NCBI GenBank assembly: GCA_003614735.1
Contig: KZ992542.1
Coordinates: 1-32,982, forward strand
DNA length: 32,982 nt
Reading direction: 5' to 3'
Source: Thamnocephalis sphaerospora
Taxonomy: Eukaryota > Zoopagomycota > Zoopagomycetes > Zoopagales > Sigmoideomycetaceae
Notes under the pieces: generated by a model
Databases searched by the model: none
What the model was told of the DNA's origin: nothing
Seen by the model: the letters and a program-made list of their open reading frames with translations, nothing else
Part shown: one piece after another, positions 1 through 15,077 of the stretch
Layout of the letters: each line of letters opens with the position of its first letter
How positions within the stretch are numbered: position 1 is the stretch's first letter
Position numbers and translations under genes: made by a program

Positions 1-301
1 GGTTGCCTGCTGCTGCAGGGTCTACCGGCAGTTGCTGCAGCATCGCTGAGAGCGCCAGCACCTCGTACTTTCCCGGTGGATCGGGATGAATTGGATTCAC
101 ATGGTATTCTGGTGTCAGGCGGGCATGTGGCTCCATCCCTGGACTAGCCGACGTTTTAGAAGGCGGGGACGTGCTTTTGTGAATTGGCTCAAAGCTAGGC
201 TGCAGCGGAAGCGGCGCAAGCTTGACTTGTTTTGCCTGGCACAGGCTTACTGCGCCAGCAGCTACCAGCGCAGCAAGAGCGAGTAGAGCAAAGTTACGCA
301 T
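1..301 (-). CDS. Putative secreted protein, N-terminal part (3' end off window)
   Basis: The reverse strand opens with an ATG at 301 and stays open for 100 codons to the window edge, so only the N-terminus is visible. The first 23 residues form a classic signal peptide: a short basic start (MRN), a long Ala/Leu/Val core, and a small-residue end (LCQA) before a lysine. A Pro/Ser/Thr-rich stretch follows, then a more ordered-looking part containing HARLTPEY and KYEVLAL. The product is therefore predicted to enter the secretory pathway. I do not recognise a family. No intron is evident, though a later one could lie outside. The 5' flank (302 onward) would hold its promoter. The call rests on the signal peptide and open frame; chance is possible but unlikely with so regular a signal sequence. 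Confidence 0.6.
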   Translation of the reverse strand, partial: MRNFALLALAALVAAGAVSLCQAKQVKLAPLPLQPSFEPIHKSTSPPSKTSASPGMEPHARLTPEYHVNPIHPDPPGKYEVLALSAMLQQLPVDPAAAGN

Positions 302-3300
302 ACTTGGGAGTGAGAGACGCCAAGGTAAAAGCGGGCTGCGTGGCAAATGTTGCTGCATGTATCGTAATGCTAGAACGTAAAGCCTTCGTGAGGGCTGGCT
401 ACTGCATGTCGTGAGAAAGTAGAAAAGTACACTGTGGTCGCAGGAGGGGCGCAGGTAAATGCCAGCCACTTATGGCGCCCAGCCGGTAAAGGTTTTAATA
501 CGCTGCGTGGCGTATTGAAGTGGACCGCAAACCCACGTGCTGCCTTCTATATCCGGTATACTCCCGCCATGATGCCGTGCAAACAACAATGCTTGATTCA
601 GACCTTTTGCCCTCCATGTCGGCTATAGTCGGAAAGACGCAACTCTAGCATGCGCGCCAGCGCCCATGCCTTGACCCCACTTTTTACAGCGCTGGCAGGA
701 AATACAGATGCCCGCTACGTCTATGCAGTCACATTGCGGCTATATTTTATCGCTATCGTCGGCTAAAGATACGTGAATGCCCAGAGCGCGCTACGGCCAT
801 CCGGTAAAGCGCGATTATCCATGCTACCGCACCATCAAGAATGCCTAGATGTAGCCCATACAGGCAGCCTATTTTTAATTAGAGTACACTGCACGCGGCG
901 TACGAAAAACATGGCCGTGCGCACGCTATTGACACATCAGTGTTGTATGGCACGGACAGACGATAGTCGCTTACAACGGCATTGACACTGACTCGCAAAC
1001 GTTTGATGCTATTGACAGCATCGACGACTTGCAGCTGTGCGTTGGGCTTAGTAGTTAAGCCGCATGCATTAGAGGCCGTGCCTGGAGAAAAAGACACCAA
1101 AGTGCTCTTTTGTCGACGTGACTTGAACACACCCGTGCCGAGCAAAAATGACTCGGGCCAAGCAATGTAAAACGTTTTTATGATATCCAGCCAGCAAACA
1201 AGAGCCACTTGCCACGTTAGCAAAAATACACGGGTCCCACGTGGGTCAGAGATCCTATTCTGCTACAGGCCTAGGCGCCCGTTTCTACACGGTAGGCACG
1301 TTGTAGTCATTAATGGTACTGGCCAGTAGACGTGGCACGAAAGATAACGAGGGTAAAAGGAATGTGCTCACGCAGTCAGACGCCAATCTGCATAGGCGGA
1401 CAGATCAGCAGAAAAAGAGAAAGAATACAACAATGCAATCAACTCTTCTCGAATGCGACGACGAGTCACTATCCTTCCATTAAAGCAGCGAGTGCATGCT
1501 ATCGGGTATAGAGACGGCCGAGACTGAAAATGATTGGTGTTCTGGCGCACATTAAGGGCACACAGGCATTGGGATAGCGGGTGACAGCAGCGCATCTGAC
1601 GCCTAGCTTTAACGCACCTGAATGCACGCCAGCTTCAAGCATTTCAAATGGCTCAGTCTTGCCGCATAAGCGGGGCTATGTGTGCAGCAACCTTGCCAAT
1701 AGGCGCGCGCGCGGCGCCTGAGCTGCCGCACGGCATAAGCGTGTTGGTGGCAGCTACCATGACTAGCAAGGGCACGCCACTTACCGTGGGTGGATCTCTT
1801 CGAGTACGCCACCATTCAACACACAACTTTGCGCTGCTGACGTGTATCCTGTGTCACCAAGGGTGGCGTAGAAAGCGGTAGCGAAAAATACGGTTGGTCG
1901 GTTTAGCCGCCACCTAATGTCAAGGGCAAAAGATGGCCTACGTATCGGCCGTAGCTAATCCAGGTGAATGCCGACCAAAAATTGCACCTCACCCAGTGCA
2001 AACTGGCTGAGAGGGGCAATGCGAGAGTAAGGAGCAATCTCCGTCAGACTTGCTACAGACGAGCGTCTCGTGCGTGGCCTCATGTAGCGCGAGGCGTATC
2101 AAACTAATGCGACACGTTGACCACGTGATTGGGAAATGCTAGAATGCACAGCACGAAAAAAGATGCGACGTAAAGGGCCTCGTGATACGCCGTGCACTCG
2201 CATTACTTTGCCAGATCACGGCAGCAGGCTGCAGGTCTGGGTTGGCCAGAGACAGCGTGAAAACCACACTGCCCTTTGGCCGCTTAAACTCATCCGCTAG
2301 CACCAGGGCCGGCTCGATGTTTAGGAGGAATAATCTTGATGGTGATTCGTTGCTATCTCCAGTGCGCTGCGGTTGATTGCAAATGTAGTGCTACCATGCA
2401 TGGGCGCGACTGCTCCAAATTGTCACGTAGATGACGCAAGCACAGGGAATAACACTTTTACCTTTAGCACAGCCAGGAGCCGTGTCAGTAGCATTTCAGC
2501 TGCATAAACGCTCAACATGGTATTCTGGCTGCTAACAGACCATGGAGTGTTGGATGAATAGGCACGTTGAAATTTGAAATGGCATGATGCTGGCGGGTAA
2601 AATAGGGCAAGACGGAAAGTAGAAGGAACACGCCACGCGGCTAGACGCTAAGCAATGCAAGACAGTAGGCGGATGGAAAAGAAAGACAAGGTAATAGAGT
2701 CTGCTTTTCTTGAGCTTGGCGGTAGGCGGCTATACCCTTTACCGCTGATGTTACAGAGATGGCGCGGCAGTGCACGTCATGTGATGTGCACACCATCACC
2801 CAAAGGCATTGTGAGCTACAATAGTGCCAATCAATTTAAAATGATGCGCAGCAGTTACACACTGTTGCAACCGCGTGGAGAGCCGCCACAAGTGCCGGCG
2901 GTTATCTGTTTGGTGGTGGTCTGTCCGGCATTTGGTTATTCCATCCGCTGTAGCTTCCTTTCTACCAAGCGCCGAAAATCTACGACAGCGTAGTGGTAGA
3001 CCGGCATAATACATTGCGGTGCAAATCAACGTCATCTACGCACATCAGCACACTCGTGCATCAGTGTATGGTAGAATGGGCTGTTATGCACCGGAGTCGC
3101 TGACCACTTTTCACTATATATATTGCCATTTGCACAGTGCGCTCTACTAACCGGCATTCAGCCACTCGTGTTTTTCGTGCCTGCGGCCAACCAGTTCAAA
3201 CATAAGCCATATCTGCTCGGTCTTTTCGCTCGATACAGCTCGCATCAGAAACCCACCGTCTGATCAGTTTGATCACAGCGCATTACATCACGCTTGCCGA

Positions 3301-3469
3301 CAACTCGGTTGATCCTCTGTGTGCTCATCAGCTGCGCCCTCTGCTCTTGATCTTGGCTTGCGCCAAACGCTTTACCGCGGAAATTTCTTTTTGGATTTAC
3401 AGGAAACGCCGGTTTATTGGCGCCATACGTAACTCCGGCCCCAGCACTACTTTTAGGACCTGAAGCGAT
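302..3469. other. 3.2 kb without a recognisable gene
   Basis: Open frames here are short (at most about 114 codons), most begin at non-ATG codons, and none shows a motif or family I know. I found no tRNA-like or repeat-element structure. The left end must contain the promoter of the reverse-strand secreted-protein gene, and the right end the promoter and leader of the P450. A small perfect 7-bp inverted repeat lies at 497-516 and a GC-alternating run near 1704-1718; neither has an obvious role. Undetected short exons cannot be excluded. Confidence 0.55.
3115..3123 (+). promoter_or_regulatory. TATA-like tract upstream of the P450
   Basis: An uninterrupted alternating T/A run lies about 350 bp upstream of the P450 start codon, in otherwise mixed-composition DNA. 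It could be a core promoter element with a leader of about 300 nt. Position and sequence are the only evidence. Confidence 0.3.
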
Positions 3470-5268
3470 ATGTTCCAGGCACTGAGCCGTCTTTTACCGT
3501 CGACAACGTGGGAAAATGTACCGTTTGGTCCAATAATTGTGGCCGGTAGTGTCGCATACGGGCTTTACCGGCTGCTGACGCCAAGTAAGCAGGTATGCAG
3601 GCAAGTGACGCAACTTTGAGTCTACGCAGCGGCTAACACGCAGATGCGATCTAGAAACTGCACGAACCGCCAATGGTGCCATACAAATGGCCGCTGATTG
3701 GGCACACGTTCGAGTACGATAATTGTCCGATTCAGTTTTTGGAAGAGTGCCACCGAAAGGTTAGTTGCATACGCAAGGACGATGGGCGTTTGGGCTTACT
3801 GACAGTGATTATGCAGTACGGGCCGACTTTTACCATTGTTGTTGCCGGCAAGACCCTTACTATTGTCGGAGAAGATATGGCCGCTGAAATGCTAAAAGCC
3901 TCTGAAAACGCGATGAGTTTCCGTCAGGGCTATTTAGAGGTATGCTGCAATCTTTACGCATACTTTTATGCGTGTACGTTAACACAGAGCCAAAGCTCGC
4001 CGATGTAGGTTTGAATCTTAGATCAGACGACACCCTTTTGAGAATGCCCATGAAGGTGATCTATGGCCCTTTTACTCAAAAAATGCCGGTGTTTCTGGAG
4101 AGAGCTGTAAAAGAGTACAAAGTCAGTTTTGGTGAAGCACTCACGGCTGATATGGTTGTGCGCGATGTGAATAGCGTAGTCGCAAGTGCAATCATGCGTA
4201 GTAGTACGTATGATGCACATGTGCCGCGGCCATCATGCTACCATACTAACGTTTGCTGATGGCTTTTCATCAGTATTGGCAATTTCATTTGGGAACGAGG
4301 TAAATGCACGGCAGAACTCGATGGGCTCTGTGCACCACTAACAGCACATGTTGTCGAATCCACAGAAAATACGCCAGCGCCCTGATATTCTAAGCTTTGC
4401 AACAGATTATCGTAAAGCGTACAGCAAGTTTGCCAGCTATCTAAGTTTGATCCCGGTCAAAGCGATTGCCAACGTGATCGTGCCCTTTATTGCCGACCTG
4501 GCTCAGTATCAGCATCTCATGGACGACGTAGTGATACCTGAAGTCTTGCGCTATCGAGCAGCAGTAGATGATGTGGTCTCTGCTCCGTCCGTAGATCTCC
4601 TACGGCTCTTCAGTGACTCGCCAAGGCAGGATGGCAGCCTGTCGACGCCCGAGGACGTGTCTGATTTTCTGCTATTTATTATCACCATTTCTTCCTTTGA
4701 CACCATTCTCCCCGCCATTCACTTTATCTACGATGTCGCAAGCAATCCAGAAATGCGTGAAAAGATGCACAAAGAACAGCAAAAAGTCCTGGCACAGCAT
4801 GGTACCGCCTTTATTAAGGAAGCCTTGCAAGACATGACCTATCTGGACGCATGTTTGCGCGAAACGCTTCGGCTAAACACCAATGCTGTTACTATCTATC
4901 GCAAGACTGCACGTGATATGACCTTTTCCAACGGCGTCTGCATTCCTGCTGGGCGCCTCTGCTTTTTGAATATGCGTGCTGTTAACCGTTCTTCTGGTGC
5001 TTATAATAGTGCAAGCGGACACACACCCGATAGCAAAGTCAAAAAAGCCGTTGAGCCGGACTTTGGCTATGTGACCTTTGGCGCTGGTAGAAAGGCATGC
5101 CCTGGACGCTTCTTTGCCGTAGGAATGCTCAAGTCGCTCATCGCTTGGCTGCTGCGCAGTTACGATTTTACCACCGAATCAGGCCATCGCCCGCCCAATA
5201 AGATGAATAGCGATGGCGACTACCTTCCTGCTCCAGAGCCGATCATCTTTACTCCACGCAGTCTGTGA
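3470..5268 (+). CDS. Cytochrome P450 monooxygenase, six exons, 497 aa
   Basis: Membrane-anchored haem-thiolate monooxygenase of unknown substrate. Exons: 3470-3592, 3655-3759, 3817-3939, 3990-4203, 4274-4299, 4366-5268; introns 50-70 nt, all GT-AG, giving 497 residues, normal for the family. Order: N-terminal hydrophobic anchor (about 20-36), proline hinge (KLHEPPMVPYKWPLIGH), I-helix region (about 298-312, FLLFIITISSFDT, with Ser-Ser-Phe-Asp-Thr in place of the usual AGxxT), K-helix ExxR (ETLR, Glu363), haem loop FGAGRKACPGR with ligand Cys442, and a C-terminus typical of fungal microsomal P450s. Odd point: the segment between AVNR and the haem loop is about 20 residues short and contains no PERF (FxxxRF) motif. 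The short 26-nt exon 5 is supported by the family-like ILAISFGNE junction. The hinge resembles CYP7/CYP8/CYP51-like enzymes, but I cannot assign a CYP number. No neighbouring biosynthetic genes suggest a cluster. Confidence 0.93.
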
Positions 5269-5776
5269 ACTTGGGTTGCAGCAGACGGCGCATCAGAAGA
5301 TGCCATCGTAGACAGTCTCTTGCTGTTTTACTACACTGTTACGCTGTCTTGCAAGGCCATGCGTAAAAACCAGCGGTGGTGCGGCGGTGCATAAGACACC
5401 TGGACCAATCATGTCGTTTTGCACATCAGCTGCGCCTTTCAACTAGTAAAAGCAGCGTATACATTTCATACACTATCGAGCCCTCAAAGTTGTTTGGCGT
5501 ATTAGACACATGCCAAACTGCTCTTTCACTGTGAGTCATGGCGATAATCTGCTCTGCTAATCAGTCAGATGCTTGATAATGCGGCAGGCAGGTCGTCATC
5601 GCCAAATTGAGTGCGCATCTGTATGCCAACCTTGCGGGCGAGACCTGATGGGACTACTGATTATCAGCGTCCGATCGCAACTGTGTCCTATTAAAGCTCC
5701 ATACTCCACCAGTGGCCATTTGACAGACATCACCATCGTCAAGCATTGACAGCTTTCCTGCAGCACTTACACATCC
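5269..5776. other. Intergenic, P450 to methyltransferase
   Basis: About 0.5 kb between two genes on the same strand. It must contain the 3' end of the P450 transcript and the promoter of the methyltransferase. I see no open frame, repeat or RNA gene. Confidence 0.6.
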
Positions 5777-6754
5777 ATGGCTACCATTGAAACCAACACA
5801 GCTATTATGCGCAAGGACGACTGGTCGCCGGAGCTGTACGCCAAGCATGCTTATTTTGTGCCAAAGGAGACGGAGCGCATTGTTTCGCTGCTTGATCTGA
5901 ACAAGGACGATACGGTGCTTGACCTGGGCTGTGGCGACGGTCCACTGACACTGCAATTGCAGCAGCAATGTCGCAAGCTGACTGGCGTGGATGCAAGTGC
6001 ACGAATGATCGAGGCTGCACGCAAACGTGGTGTCCTTGATGCACGTGTGGCCGATGCCAGTGACCTTGCGGCTGCGGGAATTGAAGAGCAGGCATACGAC
6101 AAGGTGTTCTCTAATGCATGTACGTTGTTGCCTTTTGATCCTTGCGCTGCCCGATGGTTTATGCTCACAACACTTGTACATGCGACAATGCATTACGCTT
6201 AGGTCTGCACTGGGTCAAGGAAGACCGCCAGGATGCCATGATCGATGGTGTGTGGCACTGCCTAAAGGATGGCGGCAGATTTGCGCTAGAGATGGGTGGC
6301 CATCAGAACATTGCAGGTAGGTGACGTGACGCGTACAGACAGACATGTTACAGTACGCTAATACCAAATGACAGCAATCCATATGGCGTTGATTGATACA
6401 CTCGGCGAGGCTGGTCTGGATGGCAGGGCCCATTCTCCTTGGTATTTCCCAACCGCAGCTACCTATACCACCAAGTTGCAGGAGCGCGGCTTCCGAGTTT
6501 TGCACGCAGAAACAGAGCCAGTTATCCGCCACTGTCCAGTGGGCGAAGATGTGGGAGGATGGCTCAGTACGTTTGGCTCTTCGTTCTTCAACGCATGCCG
6601 CGACGACGCAGAACGGCGGCGTGTACGCGACCGGTGCGTCCAACGCCTGGCCCCAGTGTTGCGCGCAAGCGATGGTGCATGGAGCATAGTGTACGTTAGA
6701 CTGCGAATTGTTGCCGAAAAAGTGCCGCGCGCAAGCCAGCACAAACTGCCATAG
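5777..6754 (+). CDS. Class I SAM-dependent methyltransferase, trans-aconitate methyltransferase-like, 278 aa
   Basis: Exons 5777-6119, 6203-6316 and 6375-6754; introns of 83 and 58 nt. The joints restore the conserved strings SNACLHW and GGHQNIAAIHMAL. The protein opens with DDWSPELYAKHAYFVP, characteristic of a widespread family of trans-aconitate/UbiE-like methyltransferases. Motif I, VLDLGCGDG (residues 47-55), binds S-adenosylmethionine, and the acidic residue at the end of strand 2 is Asp72 in TGVDAS. Motif III-like LKDGGRFALEMGG and the family's PWYFPT and GWLSTF segments follow. The usual C-terminal YVRLR string is present. Expected to be a soluble cytosolic or mitochondrial enzyme; the methyl acceptor cannot be read from sequence. 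Length matches the family (about 260-280). It is the second of two same-strand genes, with the deubiquitinase converging from the right. Confidence 0.93.
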
Positions 6755-7210
6755 CTTGTACGTACACGCAAGGTCTACGTGTGTGCGTTAGCCCACACAG
6801 TCGTCGTCTCAATAATAATGCATTTTGCCTGGCGCGTCCTCAATAGCACAGGTATACGGGCGTACGGCGTTGCATGCTGGCGCGCACCTAAATTACCACG
6901 AAAGCACGATCAACCAACAAACGCATCTTACCCACAGCTTATGCCATGCATTGTCGAAACTGATGGCGCTTATCGTCTTCTTCGCTCAATCGCATTCCAG
7001 TGGCCATTTAGCCTTGCACAAGACATGCCAACAGTCATAATGATGGAGAAACAAGTGAATTTTAATCCAATCGATGCTTGGCGCCATGTTTGCTGGCGTA
7101 TTATCAGGCCAACTGATCGATGCGCATAAATGATGCAAACAAACGGCTGGTGCAACAACTGAAGAAGGACGGCAGAAAGATAAATGGCGTCTTGCATTGC
7201 CGAAAAGTGA
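6755..7210. other. Convergent intergenic region
   Basis: About 0.46 kb between the 3' ends of the methyltransferase (+) and the deubiquitinase (-). It should carry both polyadenylation regions. No gene, repeat or RNA structure is recognisable. Confidence 0.6.
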
Positions 7211-11889
<4,679 letters not shown>

Positions 11890-11961
11890 GGCGACGGCGA
11901 TTGTACGATTACCGCAGAGAATACACAAGGCCGACAAAGGCTAAATGGCTGCTGTGATGCG

Positions 11962-12261
11962 ATGGCGAACGTTGCCGTGCGCGTTCTGCACGATGCCTTT
12001 GCGTCAGCTCGACAGACGACGTTGATGGGACAGTATGGACCCGATGCTTCCAGCGGTCCACTGTGGCAGGCTGCGCTGACTGTACGCGTGTTGGTGATTG
12101 CTGCGGCGCTTGGAATGTATGCTACGACGGTACGCGCTGTTGTCTCTGGTCTCACACCACGTATCTACGCGGAAAGAGAGCGGCAGCAACAGCAGCGGCA
12201 GTGGCAGCCGTTGGTGCGCAAAACAAGAAACAGACAGAGCAGCAGAGAGCACCTGCGCTGA
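11962..12261 (+). CDS. Small single-pass membrane protein, 99 aa, unrecognised
   Basis: An ATG at 11962 opens 99 codons with strong coding bias: about 40% of codons begin with G, far above the overall base frequency, as in the confirmed genes here. Residues about 38-65 form one hydrophobic span (TVRVLVIAAALGMY, then AVVSGL), followed by a basic, Gln/Arg-rich tail (ERERQQQQRQWQ, KTRNRQ). The N-terminus lacks an obvious cleavable signal, though it is Arg-containing and free of acid residues for the first ten positions, so a mitochondrial membrane location is possible. I do not recognise a family. The same frame runs upstream without a stop, but no earlier ATG in it is better placed; an ATG at 11944 opens only a 26-codon overlapping frame. 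It diverges from the deubiquitinase (start at 11889), sharing 72 bp, and converges on the PPR gene. Confidence 0.5.
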   Translation: MANVAVRVLHDAFASARQTTLMGQYGPDASSGPLWQAALTVRVLVIAAALGMYATTVRAVVSGLTPRIYAERERQQQQRQWQPLVRKTRNRQSSREHLR

Positions 12262-12460
12262 TGAGATGGCAATAACAGACGGTAAGGCGGAGAGAAAGAT
12301 AAAGGTTTGCGCCAACGTGTGACCACGATGCTTTCTTGTGATGAGTCGATTTTCACCATATCAACAACACACATCACTGTGAATCATTCCAGAGTAAGCT
12401 CGCATCACAGGTAGGTCTATTAGCATAGCTAAAATGCAGATACAAACATCAAGCAGTCGG

Positions 12461-14788
12461 CTATGGCACCTGCTTGTACTGCTGCGGCATGGCGGACGGA
12501 ACTTTGGTCACTGCACGCAGTGCATGGACACGTCGGAGTGCCATCGTTCGCAGGAACTGTAGTTTGATGTCCACTTTGACCCGCCGGGCACGCATCTCTT
12601 CCGCCAGCACCTGAGGCAGGTCTAATACCGTGTCGCAAAGGAGAAAAGCCGTGTCGACCGGTTCGTAAGCAGTCCAGTCCACATTGGCTGGCTCACGGAC
12701 GGCTGCTTTGGCTGCTTTGTCAGCGTAGCGTAACCAGCGCTCGTTGGTAGGATCGAGCGAGAAGGAGTCGGCATCATGATCTCGACGGTCGACCTGCCAG
12801 CCATTGCCCAGCGCTCGCTCAAGCCTGGGAGGAAGCCGGCACCACCGGTACGCGTAAAACATCCACCAGTAGGTAAAGCGGTCGGGGCTCTGGCCGGCCT
12901 GGCGTAGCTGCTGAAAAATATGCAACGCGCCCTTGAGGTCGCCAGCACGAGCAAATGCCGAGAGCACGGTATTCCACACCGGTAGTGCTATCGTCAAGTC
13001 TGCAGACTGGAGACTCTGCAACACACGCTGCACCGCGGGTAGATTCCGCTGGCGTGCATAGCCATCCAGTAGCGCAACATAAGTGTGCGTGGTAGGCTGA
13101 ATCTGGTACGCGTGCATCTGCTTGAACAGCGCTTCGGCCGCCTCCATGTTGTCCGCTTCAGCTGCTCCCTGAATCATGGTGGTAAAGGTGTACACATTGG
13201 GAACGACACCATCGGCACGCATGCGCGCCAGCACGACGCGCACAGCATCCGGGTCACCGCGCCGCACCAGGTGATGCAGGGACATGGAGTGCGAAACCAC
13301 GTCCAACTTGCTCTCCCGCTCGTACAGACTGTCGTACATTGCGCGAACAGCGGTCTGCGTACGCTGATCCGATCGACCCACCGCATCCACCAGCGCACTC
13401 GTGGCAAACGGCATTGCTTTGATACCGCGCGAGCACATACGATTGAAGAGTACTTGGGCTGCGTCGAATCGCTGGTGTTTTGCCAGCTCGGCCACGAGCA
13501 CATTGTAGGCATACTGAGAATCGAGAATATCCAGCTGCAAACGCTCCTTGTTTAGGGTTGGATCTGTGGGCCTTGTAGTTGGCAAGTCTAGCAGCCGGCA
13601 GGCGCGATCAATGTCTCCGTCGCGTATAATGCCAACAAGCAGCACGGCAGCCGTGGGGCCGGTCGGAAACTTGCCCAGTCGCCGACACATTGTTTTTGCC
13701 GCAGAAATCGCCTGGTTTACCAGACCAAGGCGTGCCATGGCCACCAGGCGGTAGTGCCATATCCGTTCATCCGTCAAGCGTCTGCCCTCGGCGTGTGCCT
13801 GGTATCGAAGCTGATCAAACTGGTCCACTACCTCACCGTAACGGCCTAACTCGCTCAGTGCCCACATGTGTGCAATATGGTCGTTGGTGGCGTAGGGATG
13901 GCCCGCAGTCTGCTGATCGCAGAATAGCACCAAGATGCGACGGGCGGTCTCGGCAACACCCAGTTCCTGCATACCGCGCAAAAGAGCGCTGCGAACAAGC
14001 CGAAACATGAACGGTGGCAGACACTGCAGCGTGTCGGGTGCCTCTCGTACTAGCTGGTAGCTCTTCCATAGATCGTTCATATCGACAAAATCCTCGCCGA
14101 CGACCTTGCGCAGCTGTCTCAGTCGACGCCTGTGCACATAATCCAGATCCGTCTCGGATGCACGAATCTTCTCCATGCTTTCGATAATCTCGTGCGTGTC
14201 TATTGCCACGTCGGTCGGCAAATACGGCGCAAGCTCCTGTATCCGATCGCGTGCCACCAGAAGCGTGCCTGCTTTGGCTGCGGTATTGTAATCCAACATA
14301 TCCACGTCGCGAACCAGCTTGGATAACGCGCGCACTACGGTGATGCGCGCGTTGGCCGGCGAATCGGCCCGTTTCCGACCGGCATGGCCACCAGGCTTTC
14401 TCCGCCATTTTTGCGCCGCTTCTTCAGAGGATGGCGCGGGTGCATTTGCATCGTGAGCAGCGTCTGCCGTGCGCGTATCTCCAGACGACGATAGACACCT
14501 GTCCACTGCAGCAAGCGGATGTTTTGCAGAAGGCAACCTTGACTGCAGCGGCTTTTTCCGAGTAGCAGAGCGCACTGCGGTTCCACTGAGCTGCCTGCTA
14601 CAGGCGCTCGACGGCTTGGTCTTGGCCGTGGATACAGCGCGTGTACCAAAGCTGACGCCTACAGCGGGCCTGCCACCAGGAATCATTGGCTCTGCCACCA
14701 CAGTCCGCGCCGGTGACTGCGGTGCCGCCTGAATCAGCGCAGAAAGACGCGCCGTCGGTGCAGATCGGACGTGAATGGTGCGCCACAT
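12461..14788 (-). CDS. Pentatricopeptide repeat (PPR) protein, probably mitochondrial, 775 aa
   Basis: Intronless frame of 776 codons. The ATG at 14788 is chosen because the only earlier in-frame initiator is a GTG. The N-terminus (MWRTIHVRSAPTARLSALI) is rich in Arg, Ser and Ala without acids, typical of a mitochondrial presequence, and is followed by about 120 disordered, basic residues. Helical-repeat sequence then runs to about residue 660. Clear PPR units occur near residues 525-640: PNVYTFTTMIQGAAEADNME, then TTHTYVALLDGYARQRNLP, then VWNTVLSAFARAGDLKGALH. PPR proteins bind organellar RNA one base per repeat and act in processing, stability or translation; the target cannot be read here. 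Upstream repeats are more degenerate, as is common in fungi. The C-terminal 130 residues are helical and not PPR-like. It shares a 289-bp divergent promoter region with glutathione synthetase. Confidence 0.92.
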   Translation of the reverse strand: MWRTIHVRSAPTARLSALIQAAPQSPARTVVAEPMIPGGRPAVGVSFGTRAVSTAKTKPSSACSRQLSGTAVRSATRKKPLQSRLPSAKHPLAAVDRCLSSSGDTRTADAAHDANAPAPSSEEAAQKWRRKPGGHAGRKRADSPANARITVVRALSKLVRDVDMLDYNTAAKAGTLLVARDRIQELAPYLPTDVAIDTHEIIESMEKIRASETDLDYVHRRRLRQLRKVVGEDFVDMNDLWKSYQLVREAPDTLQCLPPFMFRLVRSALLRGMQELGVAETARRILVLFCDQQTAGHPYATNDHIAHMWALSELGRYGEVVDQFDQLRYQAHAEGRRLTDERIWHYRLVAMARLGLVNQAISAAKTMCRRLGKFPTGPTAAVLLVGIIRDGDIDRACRLLDLPTTRPTDPTLNKERLQLDILDSQYAYNVLVAELAKHQRFDAAQVLFNRMCSRGIKAMPFATSALVDAVGRSDQRTQTAVRAMYDSLYERESKLDVVSHSMSLHHLVRRGDPDAVRVVLARMRADGVVPNVYTFTTMIQGAAEADNMEAAEALFKQMHAYQIQPTTHTYVALLDGYARQRNLPAVQRVLQSLQSADLTIALPVWNTVLSAFARAGDLKGALHIFQQLRQAGQSPDRFTYWWMFYAYRWCRLPPRLERALGNGWQVDRRDHDADSFSLDPTNERWLRYADKAAKAAVREPANVDWTAYEPVDTAFLLCDTVLDLPQVLAEEMRARRVKVDIKLQFLRTMALRRVHALRAVTKVPSAMPQQYKQVP

Positions 14789-15077
14789 GGGTAAAAAAAC
14801 AAGAAACACCGTAAACCCGCTTGCGTTGGAAGCAGTCGAGCAGACTCATCAAGGGACAGACTGACTCGAACCCAGTGCCATTTGTCAGCGCAGATCTCTC
14901 ACGACGCGCTCTGGCCAGAACCACCGCAGTCGTCTCCTTTATTATAGCCTTCTGCTCTTGTCGCTGCACCTCTGGTTCCACGTCCTATCGAAACGTAAGG
15001 TTCGCAGAGATAGTAAGCTACGATAGCAACACCAGCAACTGCGTGACCACGCCTGCCGCCCACTGTCTGCCGTCACT
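14789..15077. promoter_or_regulatory. Divergent promoter region, PPR gene / glutathione synthetase
   Basis: 289 bp separate the start codons of the PPR gene (-) and glutathione synthetase (+), so both promoters must lie here. An AT-rich TTATTATA-like patch near 14938-14947 is the only TATA candidate. A reverse-strand string near 14869 resembling a tRNA B box lacks a matching T-arm stem and is not a tRNA. Confidence 0.5.

Noticed and set aside
497-516. 7-bp perfect inverted repeat with a 6-nt loop
   Set aside because: Short enough to occur by chance in 33 kb, not followed by a T-run, and not near a gene end.
2655-2993. Plus-strand frame of 112 codons in the left gene-free region
   Set aside because: No motif, no clear codon bias and no splice-supported extension; length is within chance for this composition.
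14860-14890. tRNA B-box-like string on the reverse strand
   Set aside because: The bases flanking the T-loop-like sequence do not form a T-arm stem, and no A box lies at the right distance.
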